A stretch of 64,000 nucleotides of DNA, taken from assembly GCF_004118935.1 (NCBI RefSeq), contig NZ_CP035375.1, positions 2,666,001 through 2,730,000 of the forward strand, read 5' to 3'. The DNA comes from Salinibacterium sp. UTAS2018 (GTDB taxonomy: Bacteria > Actinomycetota > Actinomycetes > Actinomycetales > Microbacteriaceae). Position 1 is the stretch's first letter. Every line of letters begins with the position of its first letter. Positions 34,810 to 46,066 of this stretch are shown here, piece by piece. The position numbers and the translations under genes were made by a program. The notes beneath the pieces are model-generated. The model searched no databases, had not been told where the DNA came from, and was given only the letters and a program-made list of their open reading frames with translations.

Positions 34810-37118
34810 GAGCGAACCTCTCTGGTTTCGTCAATGGGCGGGAGCATTTCGGCGAAAACGATCGAGTCCCGCACCTTGCGATGCGATCCGCTGTCGTCTC
34901 CGTAGTAAAGGATGGAGCGCCAATCGAGTGTGGTCGATTCGGGCGCAGGCGCTACCTTTTGTGTCTTGGCTTTGCGCTCAACAAAGAGTGGACGAGTGAT
35001 GCCCAACCAGATGTCAACAACGGCGTTCCAGAGTCCGATATAGGAGATCACGGCCAGAAGTGCGAGCACCGTGTTGAAAGCCGCGAAGGCAGCGTTTCCC
35101 CAGTTGCCGGCGTTGAAGTCGCGCCAGAACGTAAAGGCAGAGAAACCGATGATCACAAACGGCGCGATCACATAGAGCAGCGGCGTTGCGGTGCGATTGC
35201 GAACTTTGGGGGTGCGGGCGAACGGAATCTTCTTACTCGTGATGGCCTGCTCAATTGACTTGAGTACGCCAGCGAGATTCACCGGGAGCAGGATGAGGTT
35301 GAAGCCGTAGATGCGGAAGATATCGGTGAACTTGTAGCCGCTATAGCGAAGGTCACTTCCCATCGCTAAGAAGTACGGCACCGCGGCGAGTAGCACGACC
35401 GGGCTCAGGAGGCGGCTGTCGTACGGGTAGGCGAGCAGGAACACGAGGCCGAAGCTGGCCCAGGTGATCGACGTCATGTAGTTCACGCGCAGGAAGAACT
35501 CGGTCCACGGTACAGTCTCGCCACGGGCACGACGCTCGCGCAGCTGACGCATGAGTTTCGGCATGATCAGCAGGCCACCGTTGGCCCAGCGGCGACGCTG
35601 AACCACCAGAGAACCGAAGTCGGGCGGGGTCGCGCTGTAGCTGAGGCGCTCGGGGTAGTTCACGAGCGTCCAGCCGTGGGTGCCCAGGTCGATGCTCGAT
35701 TCGGTGTCTTCGATAACCGTGCGATCTTGAACGTACCGTTTGACGGTGAAGCCGCCCTCGGTCTCGGTCTCGACAATGTCATCCAAAGCAGCCTTGCGGA
35801 TGACGGCGTTAGCTCCCACCCAGAAGGTGGCGCCGTAATACGACTTGCCCTGATGAAGGATGTGCTGCAGGTCGGTTGTTGCCCCCGCGAGCCGCTCGAT
35901 CCGTGTGCTCGCGCCGCGGAATGAGGAGTACGGCGTCTGAGTGACAGCAACGCGAGCGTTGTCTTTTTGCTCGAGGAGGTACACCAGACGCAGGCAGTAG
36001 TCACGCAAAAGGAGAGAGTCGGCGTCAAGGGTGAGAAGGTATTCCGAATCGGGAATGGACAGGTCGCCAGCGTCGGCGAGGGCGACGGGCCGAAGCACAG
36101 TGCCGTCCGGAGTTTCTTCGGGGTGGTAGTTGCCACCCATGAGACCGATGTAGGCGTTGAGGTTCATCGCCTTGTTGGCCTCGTGCGAGACCGACGCGTA
36201 GAGCTTGCGCTCAAAGGTGGAGAGCTCGGCATCGAAGGTGCGCGCGAGGCGACGGTAGAGCTCGTGCAGCCGAGTAGCGGGCGGCACCATGCGCTCGGCG
36301 AGAGCCGCCGACAATGCATCGGCGGTCAAGTTCAGTTCGCCCGCGAGACCCTGAAGAACTTGGGTGACAAAGAACTCGTCGACGTGGTCGATGCGCTGCT
36401 CGTTGTCCGCTTTATTCTCAAGCCAGGCAGCGGCCCACTGGTATTGGCCGGCAAGATCTTCGAGCTCGGCGATGCCTAACGGGCGTTGCTGACGCAGCCG
36501 AGATTCGAACGTCGCGAGTGCGTCAGCGAAGCGCGCACGCGGCGCGGCGAGCTCGCGCTGAATTTCGTCAGTGATCTGGCGCGACTTCGACAACTGAGCC
36601 GCGGCATCCGGGTCGTCGGGAAAGGGAGGATCGTCGAGCAGGAGCACAACGCGCAAGCTGGGGTATTCCTGCAGGCAGGCGGACCAGAGAGTGGCACGAA
36701 CGACATCCGGCTCTTCGCTGTAGCTGGGAACCAGCACGGTAATAGAGCCATCGTTGTCGGCGAAGTGCCGATCGAGTTCGGCGCGCGGCACGCGAGCGTG
36801 CGCTCGGAAGCGTTGGTAAGCGCCGTGTCGAGCGATCAGGTACATGAGCGCGGAGAACGTCAAGAACGTCACCACGATCAAGTACGAAATCGCTTCAGCA
36901 GTAAAGCGAAAGCTTTCGGTGCCGTTGTTGATGAACTGACGCAGGATCGTATAGATCACGTAGGTCAGCCAGAACACCACGGTGGCGACAATGGCAAGGC
37001 GAGCGAGCGCGATGGTGCGATCGCTCGGCGCGGGATGAACGGTGGGTAGCGGTGCGAGGCGCGATTCAGCACCCCACTGGCGACGCCGGGCAGGCGCAAC
37101 CATAGGATTTTTGGGCAT
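34806..37118 (-). CDS. Processive GT2 family glycosyltransferase (cellulose/chitin synthase superfamily)
   Basis: This is a 770-residue membrane glycosyltransferase. Two N-terminal helices (36-60, 76-96) precede the GT-A domain with Asp162-Asp163 (VVLLLDD), the DXD motif TLDADS (365-367), Glu470-Asp471 as the catalytic base region (TVIEDTESS) and QRRRW (507-511), the hallmark of processive synthases. Further helices follow. About 190 residues between the first Asp pair and the DXD (164-355) are an unusual helical, charged insertion. No PilZ domain is visible. It is the first gene of a coupled pair with the GH18 protein, implying polymer synthesis plus tailoring or release. Confidence 0.9.
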   Translation of the reverse strand: MPKNPMVAPARRRQWGAESRLAPLPTVHPAPSDRTIALARLAIVATVVFWLTYVIYTILRQFINNGTESFRFTAEAISYLIVVTFLTFSALMYLIARHGAYQRFRAHARVPRAELDRHFADNDGSITVLVPSYSEEPDVVRATLWSACLQEYPSLRVVLLLDDPPFPDDPDAAAQLSKSRQITDEIQRELAAPRARFADALATFESRLRQQRPLGIAELEDLAGQYQWAAAWLENKADNEQRIDHVDEFFVTQVLQGLAGELNLTADALSAALAERMVPPATRLHELYRRLARTFDAELSTFERKLYASVSHEANKAMNLNAYIGLMGGNYHPEETPDGTVLRPVALADAGDLSIPDSEYLLTLDADSLLLRDYCLRLVYLLEQKDNARVAVTQTPYSSFRGASTRIERLAGATTDLQHILHQGKSYYGATFWVGANAVIRKAALDDIVETETEGGFTVKRYVQDRTVIEDTESSIDLGTHGWTLVNYPERLSYSATPPDFGSLVVQRRRWANGGLLIMPKLMRQLRERRARGETVPWTEFFLRVNYMTSITWASFGLVFLLAYPYDSRLLSPVVLLAAVPYFLAMGSDLRYSGYKFTDIFRIYGFNLILLPVNLAGVLKSIEQAITSKKIPFARTPKVRNRTATPLLYVIAPFVIIGFSAFTFWRDFNAGNWGNAAFAAFNTVLALLAVISYIGLWNAVVDIWLGITRPLFVERKAKTQKVAPAPESTTLDWRSILYYGDDSGSHRKVRDSIVFAEMLPPIDETREVRS

Positions 37119-37314
37119 GGTGGTTAGGTCCCTTTGTGCAAGATCGGCGAGTTTCGGGTATTCACCGTCGGGTATCTTGCACGCCCAGTATTAGCACTGG
37201 GTTCGGTTCGTGCAAAAAAAAGACTACGCCTCGACTAATTGGTCTACTCGCCAAAAGCCGTCTAGTAAGCTGCGGAAACGCTTTGAATAACGTTGTTCAC
37301 CCGGGGAGGAACGT

Positions 37315-38679
37315 ATGCCTCGCACCATCGCCATCATCGGCGCTGGTCCTTCGGGACTTGCTGCTGCCCGCGCACTCGATAAGGCGGGTATCGACTACGT
37401 CGGTTTTGAGTCTGCTGCCGACGTCGGAGGGCTGTGGAACATCGACAACCCTCGCAGCACGATGTACGAATCTGCGCACCTCATTTCGTCGCGCACCACG
37501 ACTGAGTTTCGCGAGTGGCCGATGCAGTCGACCGCTGATTATCCGAGCCATCGCGAGCTGCGCACGTACTTTCGGTCCTACAGCGATCGCTTCGATCTCG
37601 GCCAGAAATACCTGTTCAACACGACGGTAGAACGGCTCGAGCCCACCGACGACGACGGGTGGAATGTCACGAGCGTCACGCGAGGCTACGTGCCGCGCAC
37701 GAAACGCTTTGACGGCGTGATCTTGGCGAATGGCACGCTGGCGAACCCCAGCATCCCGAAGTTTGATGGCGAATTTGCTGGCCAGATCATTCATTCGAGC
37801 GAGTACAAGAAGGCACGTATTTTTGAGGGCAAACGGGTGCTGATCGTCGGCGCCGGCAACAGCGGCTGCGACATAGCGGTGGATGCCGTGCACCGTGCCG
37901 ACAGCATCGATCTGAGCGTGCGACGCGGGTACTACTTCGTGCCACGCTACCTGTTTGGAAAACCGGCGGACACGCTCAATCAGGGGCGTCCGCTGCCGGC
38001 ACGAATCAAGCAGTTCGTCGATACTCGGGTGCTGAAGGCGTTCACCGGGGATCCGGTGCACTTCGGGTTCCCGCGCGCAAACTACAAGATCTACGAATCG
38101 CATCCGATTGTGAATACTCTCGTGTTGGGCCATCTTGGCCAGGGCGACCTTCGAATTGTGCCCGCACCGGAACGTTTCGACGGCAACACCGTGCACTTCA
38201 CTGATGGCAGCAAGGCTGACTACGACCTCATCGTGTTGGCAACCGGTTACAGCCTCGCGTACCCCTTTGTGGGGCGGGAGTACCTCAATTGGTCTTCCCT
38301 CGCCCCGGAGTTGTATCTCAACATTTTTCCGCCGAGCTTTAACGGTCTCTATGTCTTGGGAATGATTGAGGCGAGTGGCATCGGTTGGCAGGGGCGTTAC
38401 GAACAGGCTGAGCTGCTGGCGGCCTATCTCGCGGCTCAAGACGAATCTCCCCGCGCCGCGGCTCACTTTCGTGAGCAGGCCGAGCAGCCGTGGCCAGACC
38501 TTACCGGCGGCTACAAGTATTTGGCGCTGGAACGCATGTCGTATTACGTCAACAAAGATGCCTACCGGCGCGCAGTGAAGCACGCTCGCGAGGCCCTCAC
38601 GCGCAAAGCCCGTGAGATTAAGGCCCATGAGGCTCAGGCCCGCCAGGCTCGGACCCGCGAGATTAAGGAACAGGCATGA
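37315..38679 (+). CDS. Flavin-containing monooxygenase-like oxidoreductase
   Basis: This is a 454-residue FAD/NAD(P)H enzyme. It has an FAD-binding GAGPSG (10-15), the FMO/Baeyer-Villiger fingerprint FAGQIIHSSEY, the second Rossmann motif GAGNSG and the late ATGYSLAYPF, so it belongs to the class B flavoprotein monooxygenases that oxygenate N, S or ketone carbon. A GGGGAGGAACGT leader supports ATG 37315. It overlaps the next gene by ATGA. The C-terminal 40 residues are a Lys/Arg/Glu/Ala-rich helix with repeated KARE/QARQAR units. The substrate is unknown. Confidence 0.88.
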   Translation: MPRTIAIIGAGPSGLAAARALDKAGIDYVGFESAADVGGLWNIDNPRSTMYESAHLISSRTTTEFREWPMQSTADYPSHRELRTYFRSYSDRFDLGQKYLFNTTVERLEPTDDDGWNVTSVTRGYVPRTKRFDGVILANGTLANPSIPKFDGEFAGQIIHSSEYKKARIFEGKRVLIVGAGNSGCDIAVDAVHRADSIDLSVRRGYYFVPRYLFGKPADTLNQGRPLPARIKQFVDTRVLKAFTGDPVHFGFPRANYKIYESHPIVNTLVLGHLGQGDLRIVPAPERFDGNTVHFTDGSKADYDLIVLATGYSLAYPFVGREYLNWSSLAPELYLNIFPPSFNGLYVLGMIEASGIGWQGRYEQAELLAAYLAAQDESPRAAAHFREQAEQPWPDLTGGYKYLALERMSYYVNKDAYRRAVKHAREALTRKAREIKAHEAQARQARTREIKEQA

Positions 38680-39635
38680 CCATCGATGATGCGATTCTGA
38701 ATTTCAGCCCGGGCTCGCTCATCGCGCTGAGCATTGTGCTCGGCCTCATCATGTTCGGCATCGCCCTCGACACGAGCATCGAAGATTTTCGCGCTGTGCT
38801 GAAGGCCCCACGCGCCTTCGCAATCTCACTCGTCGCTCAGCTCGTACTCTTGCCCGCCGTCACGTTCGGGCTCACCCTCTTGCTGCAGGTTGGGCCGTCA
38901 ATCGCCCTCGGGATGATTCTCGTCGCGTGCTGTCCGCCCGGAAACATTTCGCAAGTGCTCACCTATCGAGCGCGGGGCAACGTCGCTCTCTCGGTGTCTA
39001 TGACGGCGGTCACCAACGTGATTTACATTGTCATGCTGCCGGTGAACCTGTCGCTGTGGGGAGGATGGCATCCCACCGCATCCGCGATTCTTGAAAACGT
39101 CAGCCTCAACGGCTGGCAAATGTTGCTCGAGATCGTGCTGATTATTGGCCTGCCCTTCGTGCTCGGTTTCGCAATCAAAAACCGCTGGCCTGCCTTCGCT
39201 AAGAAGGTTCAACCCACAGTGAAGTGGATCAGTTTGCTCGCGCTGCTCGGGTTCATCATCGCGGCTCTCGCGGGCAACTTTGCATTCTTTATTGCCTACG
39301 TCGGCGTCGTTCTGCTCGCCGTGTTCCTGCACGATGCCGTTGCGCTCGGTCTCGGTTACGCCAGTGCGCGACTGGGTGGCCTCGCTCTCTACGAAGCCAA
39401 AGCGGTCACTTTTGAAGTCGGGATTCGCAATGCCGGCCTCGGCCTTGGTCTCGTCTTCACCTTCTTTGGGGGACTAGGCGGAATGGCCGTTGTGGCGGGA
39501 TGGTGGGGTATCTGGGACATCATCGCCGGGCTCGCGCTCGCCACATGGTGGGGGCGTCGGAAGGCTCGGGGCCGCTCAGACACTGCGGGGCCGAATTCCG
39601 GTGAGCCCGCGAGCGAAGCGGAGGCACACGCATGA
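38676..39635 (+). CDS. Bile acid:sodium symporter (BASS) family transporter
   Basis: This is a 319-residue membrane protein with about nine to ten helices. BASS family hallmarks are VACCPPGNISQVLTYRARGN (the conserved crossover helix with Cys-Cys-Pro-Pro-Gly-Asn) and EVGIRNAGLGLGLVFTFFGG near the C-terminus. Family members use Na+ to import organic anions, including bile acids, pantoate and 2-keto acids. Both ends overlap neighbours by ATGA, so it is made together with the monooxygenase and the SDR and may bring in their substrate. Confidence 0.9.
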   Translation: MTIDDAILNFSPGSLIALSIVLGLIMFGIALDTSIEDFRAVLKAPRAFAISLVAQLVLLPAVTFGLTLLLQVGPSIALGMILVACCPPGNISQVLTYRARGNVALSVSMTAVTNVIYIVMLPVNLSLWGGWHPTASAILENVSLNGWQMLLEIVLIIGLPFVLGFAIKNRWPAFAKKVQPTVKWISLLALLGFIIAALAGNFAFFIAYVGVVLLAVFLHDAVALGLGYASARLGGLALYEAKAVTFEVGIRNAGLGLGLVFTFFGGLGGMAVVAGWWGIWDIIAGLALATWWGRRKARGRSDTAGPNSGEPASEAEAHA

Positions 39636-40594
39636 GTCGAGTTCTTGTGACGGGTGGCACCGGGTTCTTGGGCACCTCGGTAGTAGCCGGGTTGGCTGCA
39701 TCCGATGCCATTGATTGTGTCGTGAGCGCTGATATTCGTGCCCCCAACCCTGGCGTACGGCTGCCGGGGGTGCTGTACGAACGCGTTGACGTGACGGATG
39801 CTCCTGACCTGCCCGAGCTGCTGCGTCGCCACGAGATCGACACGGTCGTTCACCTCGCCTCCATCGTGAACCCGGGCAAGAGCACCACGGTGACTCAAGA
39901 ATTCGCGGTTGACGTTGAGGGGTCACGGGCGGTCTTTGCCGCGTGTATCGAGGCCGGAGTTTCACGAGTGGTGGTGTCATCGAGCGGAGCTACGTACGGC
40001 TATCACGCCGATAATCCGGCGTGGATCACCGAGAGCGACCCCCTGCGGGGAAATGACGACTTTCCTTACAGTCGCCACAAGCGAATGGTCGAAGAAGCGC
40101 TCGCTGAACTGCGAGTCACGGCTCCCCAGCTCACGCAGACCATTTTTAGGATCGGAACCATTCTCGGGCCGGGCTTGGAGAATCAAATTACGGCGCTGTG
40201 GGATTCTCGACGTCTGCTTTCCGTCGCCGGTTCGGATAGCCCCTTCGTCTTCATCTGGGTGGATGACGTCGTCGCCGTGATGGTGAAAGCGGCAACGGGA
40301 GGACCAGCAGGAATCTTCAACGTGGCGGGCGACGGCAAGGTGACGGCACAAGAAATCGCTCAGACACTCGGAAAGAAGCAGCTCGTCGTGCCAGCGTGGG
40401 CGCTCGCGGCTGCGCTCTGGGTGGGGCACGCTGTGCGCTTGACGCCGCACGGCCCCGCTCAAGTGAAGTTTTTGCGCTACCGCCCGGTGCTCGCCAATCA
40501 AGCTCTCACGCGCGAATTCGGCTATCGACCGAGCAAGACCAGCCGGGAGGCGTTCGCTGCGTATCTCGAGGCTCGCGCTGCTCACGAGAGATGA
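39632..40594 (+). CDS. NAD-dependent epimerase/dehydratase family protein (extended SDR)
   Basis: This is a 320-residue extended short-chain dehydrogenase. It has the N-terminal TGGTGFLG (residues 8-15), HLASIVNP, the catalytic Ser in VVVSSSGATYG and the YSRHK Tyr-Lys pair. The C-terminal part resembles the atypical NAD-dependent epimerases of actinobacteria (GIFNVAGDGKVTAQEIAQTL). It is the third gene of the ATGA-linked operon 37315-40594. It could oxidise an alcohol or act on a sugar; the operon context favours small-molecule metabolism. Confidence 0.87.
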   Translation: MSRVLVTGGTGFLGTSVVAGLAASDAIDCVVSADIRAPNPGVRLPGVLYERVDVTDAPDLPELLRRHEIDTVVHLASIVNPGKSTTVTQEFAVDVEGSRAVFAACIEAGVSRVVVSSSGATYGYHADNPAWITESDPLRGNDDFPYSRHKRMVEEALAELRVTAPQLTQTIFRIGTILGPGLENQITALWDSRRLLSVAGSDSPFVFIWVDDVVAVMVKAATGGPAGIFNVAGDGKVTAQEIAQTLGKKQLVVPAWALAAALWVGHAVRLTPHGPAQVKFLRYRPVLANQALTREFGYRPSKTSREAFAAYLEARAAHER

Positions 40595-40612
40595 ACCCGC
40601 ACCCCGGCGAAT

Positions 40613-40622
40613 CTGTATACAA
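40613..40622. promoter_or_regulatory. GntR operator site 1 (prp operon)
   Basis: CTGTATACAA contains the perfect 8-bp palindrome TGTATACA and differs by one base from site 2. It lies upstream of the -35 element of the prp promoter. Confidence 0.65.
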
Positions 40623-40639
40623 TTCATCCAAAATTAGGC

Positions 40640-40667
40640 TTGATTTCTCCTTGTTCAGGCCTAGACT
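40640..40667 (+). promoter_or_regulatory. Predicted promoter of the gntR-prpDBC operon
   Basis: TTGATT (40640-40645) and TAGACT (40662-40667) are spaced by 16 bp. The promoter lies between two copies of a TTGTATACAA operator, which suits looping or simple autorepression by the GntR product. Confidence 0.5.
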
Positions 40668-40674
40668 GAGAGTC

Positions 40675-40684
40675 TTGTATACAA
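40675..40684. promoter_or_regulatory. GntR operator site 2 (prp operon)
   Basis: TTGTATACAA is a perfect 10-bp palindrome located 62 bp (start to start, about six helical turns) after site 1 and at the predicted transcription start. Confidence 0.7.
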
Positions 40685-40740
40685 ACCTGCGCTGGGGTTA
40701 GACCGTCTCGGCGCTGGGCTCGCGGTTTCGGGAGGTGCGC

Positions 40741-41412
40741 ATGGCAACACCAGTACGAGCCAGTGACCGCGCCTACCAAGCCTTGCGCGACGACATCGTC
40801 GAATGGCGACTCGCGCCCGGCACCATTCTGGGTGAGGTTGAGCAGGCTGCTCGGCTGGGTGTCTCCCGCACTCCGCTACGCGAAGCCCTTTCGCGGCTCA
40901 TGACGGACGGGCTCGTGGCAAGCCAGAGTGGCCGCGGACTCGTGGTGACGGATGTGTCGGTGAAGAACATCCGCGAACTCTTCGATGTGCGCAAAGCGCT
41001 CGAAGTGAAGGCCGTACGTTTGGCTGCTGAGCATCACAGCGGTACGACGTTCGCTGATCTTGAACGTGAGTTCGACGCTGTGCCCGCCCTGCTGGCCGGC
41101 GATGACAGCGACCGCAGCGCGTACTTCGATCTCGTGCGTCGTTTCGATGCCGCCGTCGATGACGCTGTCGAAAACGACTACCTCACCGGCGCGCTCAACT
41201 CGCTGCGCACCCATCTGGTGCGCGTGCGTCGTCTCGCCAAAGACAATCCCGAGCGACTGGCTGCTGCCGCTCGCGAACACCTTCTTATCGTGCACGCCAT
41301 CGTCGCTCGCGACGCTGAGCTTGCCGCGCACGCCACTCATGTTCACCTCCATCACGCGCTCACGAGCGCTCTAGCCATGGCCGCAGAATCTCCGCTGCGT
41401 GCCTCCAACTGA
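40741..41412 (+). CDS. GntR family (FadR subfamily) transcriptional regulator of the methylcitrate operon
   Basis: This is a 223-residue regulator. The winged helix at the N-terminus has the GntR signature ([40 protein letters not shown]), followed by a [20 protein letters not shown] linker and an all-helical FCD effector domain with the metal/ligand Asp, Arg and His positions ([26 protein letters not shown]). ATG 40741 is preceded by GGAGG at 40731-40735; the GTG at 40735 would overlap that site. It heads the prp operon, so methylcitrate or a related acid is the probable effector. Confidence 0.9.
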   Translation: MATPVRASDRAYQALRDDIVEWRLAPGTILGEVEQAARLGVSRTPLREALSRLMTDGLVASQSGRGLVVTDVSVKNIRELFDVRKALEVKAVRLAAEHHSGTTFADLEREFDAVPALLAGDDSDRSAYFDLVRRFDAAVDDAVENDYLTGALNSLRTHLVRVRRLAKDNPERLAAAAREHLLIVHAIVARDAELAAHATHVHLHHALTSALAMAAESPLRASN

Positions 41413-41423
41413 AAGGCTCCACT

Positions 41424-42917
41424 GTGAAAGACCACGCCCTCCGCGTTTACCGCAGCGACGAAAATCTTGCTCGCGAAGATCAGCTCGCGCACAAGATTGC
41501 TGAAATCGCCGCCGAACAGCTTGAACCCACGGATGCCGTGACCGATATGGTCATCAACCGCGTGATCGACAACGCTGCTGTTGCCACCGCCTCCCTCACC
41601 CGCGCGCCGGTCGTGTCTGCTCGCGCGCAAGCCGAACGCCACCCGTTTACGCCCGGAGCCACCGTGTTCGGTTCCGACGAGCGCGTGAGCCCCGAGTGGG
41701 CCGCGTGGGCCAACGGCGTTGCCGTGCGAGAGCTCGACTACCACGACACCTTCTTGGCGGCCGACTATTCGCACCCCGGCGACAACATCCCGCCGATCTT
41801 GGCGGTTGCTCAGCACACGGGCCGCACCGGCGCTGACCTGCTTCGCGGCATCGTCACCGGTTACGAAATTCAGATCGACCTCGTGAAGGCGATCTGCCTG
41901 CATAAGCACAAGATTGACCACGTTGCCCACCTCGGCCCGAGCGCCGCCGCCGGCATCGGAACCCTTCTCGGCCTCGACACCGAAACCATCTTCCAGGCCG
42001 TGGGCCAAGCGCTGCACACGACGACCGCCACGCGCCAGTCGCGCAAGGGTGAGATTTCTACTTGGAAGGCACACGCTCCCGCTTTCGCCGGCAAAATGGC
42101 CGTCGAAGCAGTCGACCGTGCCATGCGCGGCCAGACCAGCCCCACCCCGATCTACGAAGGTGAAGACGGCGTTATTGCGTGGATGCTCGACGGTCCCGAC
42201 GCGCACTACGAAGTTCCGTTGCCCGAGCTGGGGGAGCCGCGCACCGCGATCCTCGACTCGTACACGAAGGAGCACTCAGCTGAGTATCAAGCGCAGGCGT
42301 GGATCGACCTCGCCCGCAAGCTCGGGCGCGAGCATCCTGAACTGGTTGAAGCCAACATCAACCGCATCGTGCTGCACACGAGCCACCACACGCACTATGT
42401 GATCGGCTCGGGTGCGAACGACCCGCAGAAGTACGACCCCAACGCGAGCCGCGAGACGCTCGACCACTCCATCCCGTATATCTTCACGGTTGCCCTGCAG
42501 GATCAGGCGTGGCACCACGTCAAGAGTTACGCTCCGGAGCGCGCGAACCGCCCGGACACGATCGCTCTGTGGAAGCGGGTCACCACGGCGGAAGACGCCG
42601 AGTGGACGCGTCGCTACCACTCGATCGATCCCGCGGAGAAGGCGTTCGGTGGTCGTGTCGAAATTGAGCTGACCGACGGTAGTCGCATCGCCGAAGAGAT
42701 CGCTGTCGCCGATGCGCATCCGCTCGGTGCTCGTCCGTTCGCGCGCGATCAGTACATCAACAAGTTCCGCATGCTCGCGGATGGCGTGCTCGCGAACGAC
42801 GAAATCGAGCGCTTCTTGGACGTCGCTCAGCGCCTGCCCGAGCTCTCGCCAGCTGAACTCGGCGGGCTGACCGTGCGCGGCAACTTCCCCGCCATCACTG
42901 CCAAAGGAATCTTCTAA
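41424..42917 (+). CDS. prpD: 2-methylcitrate dehydratase (MmgE/PrpD family)
   Basis: This is a 497-residue enzyme that dehydrates 2-methylcitrate to 2-methyl-cis-aconitate. Family motifs include [20 protein letters not shown] with the catalytic Asp/His region, [34 protein letters not shown] and [14 protein letters not shown]. The length is normal for PrpD. It starts with GTG 41424, 11 bases after gntR, and ends one base inside the prpB start (TAATG). Confidence 0.93.
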   Translation: MKDHALRVYRSDENLAREDQLAHKIAEIAAEQLEPTDAVTDMVINRVIDNAAVATASLTRAPVVSARAQAERHPFTPGATVFGSDERVSPEWAAWANGVAVRELDYHDTFLAADYSHPGDNIPPILAVAQHTGRTGADLLRGIVTGYEIQIDLVKAICLHKHKIDHVAHLGPSAAAGIGTLLGLDTETIFQAVGQALHTTTATRQSRKGEISTWKAHAPAFAGKMAVEAVDRAMRGQTSPTPIYEGEDGVIAWMLDGPDAHYEVPLPELGEPRTAILDSYTKEHSAEYQAQAWIDLARKLGREHPELVEANINRIVLHTSHHTHYVIGSGANDPQKYDPNASRETLDHSIPYIFTVALQDQAWHHVKSYAPERANRPDTIALWKRVTTAEDAEWTRRYHSIDPAEKAFGGRVEIELTDGSRIAEEIAVADAHPLGARPFARDQYINKFRMLADGVLANDEIERFLDVAQRLPELSPAELGGLTVRGNFPAITAKGIF

Positions 42918-43822
42918 TGCTGTATGCCCAGACCGACCCCGCCACCAAGCGCGCCCAGTTTCGCGAGCGCCTCGCCAGCGGCGAACTGCTACGCGTGCCC
43001 GGTGCGTTCAACCCGCTGAGTGCTCGCCTTATCCAAGACAAGGGCTTCGACGGCGTCTACATTTCGGGTGCCGTCATCAGCGCCGACCTGGGGTTGCCCG
43101 ACATCGGCCTGACGACTCTCACCGAGGTGGCCGGCCGTTCGCAGCAGATTTCGCGGATGACCGACCTGCCGTCGCTCGTTGACGCCGACACCGGCTTCGG
43201 CGAGCCCATGAACGTCGCGCGCACCGTGCAGACCCTCGAAGATGCGGGGGTCTCCGGGCTCCACATCGAAGACCAGGTCAACCCGAAGCGCTGTGGCCAC
43301 CTCGATGGCAAAGCGGTTGTCGACACGGACACTGCTCTCAAGCGCATCCGTGCGGCCGCCGACGCGCGCCGCGACCCGAACCTGCTGATCATGGCTCGCA
43401 CCGACATCCGCGCCGTTGATGGTTTGGATGCGGCGATGGACCGCGCCAAGCAGCTCGTTGATGCGGGCGCCGACGCGATCTTCCCCGAGGCGATGAAAGA
43501 CCTCGGCGAGTTTGAAGCGATGCGCAATGCCGTGGATGTTCCGATCCTCGCGAACATGACAGAGTTTGGTAAGAGCGAACTTTTCACGACAACACAATTG
43601 AGCAATATCGGCGTAAACATTGTTATTTATCCCGTAACCCTGTTGCGTAGTGCCATGGGTGCTGCAGAGCGCACTCTCGATGCAATCAACGCCGACGGCA
43701 CTCAGCAGTCTGCTGTCGGTGAGATGCAGACGAGGGCTCGCCTGTATGAACTGCTCGATTACGAAAGCTACAACTCTTTCGATTCATCAGTGTTCAACTT
43801 CACTCTCGATAACCACTTTTAG
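42917..43822 (+). CDS. prpB: Methylisocitrate lyase
   Basis: This is a 301-residue member of the isocitrate lyase/PEP mutase superfamily that splits 2-methylisocitrate into pyruvate and succinate. It shows VPGAFNPLSARLIQDKGFDG, the metal-binding DADTGFGEP, and KRCGHLDGKAVV with the catalytic Cys of the K(K/R)CGH motif. LLIMARTDIRAVDG supplies the substrate-binding Arg. Its ATG overlaps the prpD stop by one base. It is flanked by prpD and prpC, as expected for the methylcitrate cycle. Confidence 0.95.
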   Translation: MLYAQTDPATKRAQFRERLASGELLRVPGAFNPLSARLIQDKGFDGVYISGAVISADLGLPDIGLTTLTEVAGRSQQISRMTDLPSLVDADTGFGEPMNVARTVQTLEDAGVSGLHIEDQVNPKRCGHLDGKAVVDTDTALKRIRAAADARRDPNLLIMARTDIRAVDGLDAAMDRAKQLVDAGADAIFPEAMKDLGEFEAMRNAVDVPILANMTEFGKSELFTTTQLSNIGVNIVIYPVTLLRSAMGAAERTLDAINADGTQQSAVGEMQTRARLYELLDYESYNSFDSSVFNFTLDNHF

Positions 43823-43871
43823 ATCACAGTTTCCACCACTCTTGACTCGACAGACACCACCGAGGAGCACC

Positions 43872-45916
<2,045 letters not shown>

Positions 45917-45936
45917 GGCGCCTTTTCTGCTGTGAG

Positions 45937-45983
45937 CAAAGGCCGGCATCCGCGTCCCTCCGGGCGTTGGAGGTCGGCCTTTG
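45937..45983 (+). terminator. Terminator-like hairpin after the aldo/keto reductase gene
   Basis: CAAAGGCCG (45937-45945) and CGGCCTTTG (45975-45983) form a 9-bp stem with a long GC-rich loop. Only a short T-stretch is within the stem end. Confidence 0.55.
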
Positions 45984-46066
45984 TCGTGCGGCGCGGGTGA
46001 CGGGCGCTGTTAGAATTTCTACTCAGCTTAAAAGTGGCCAGTGCCGCGTGACGAAAGCGAGCGACT

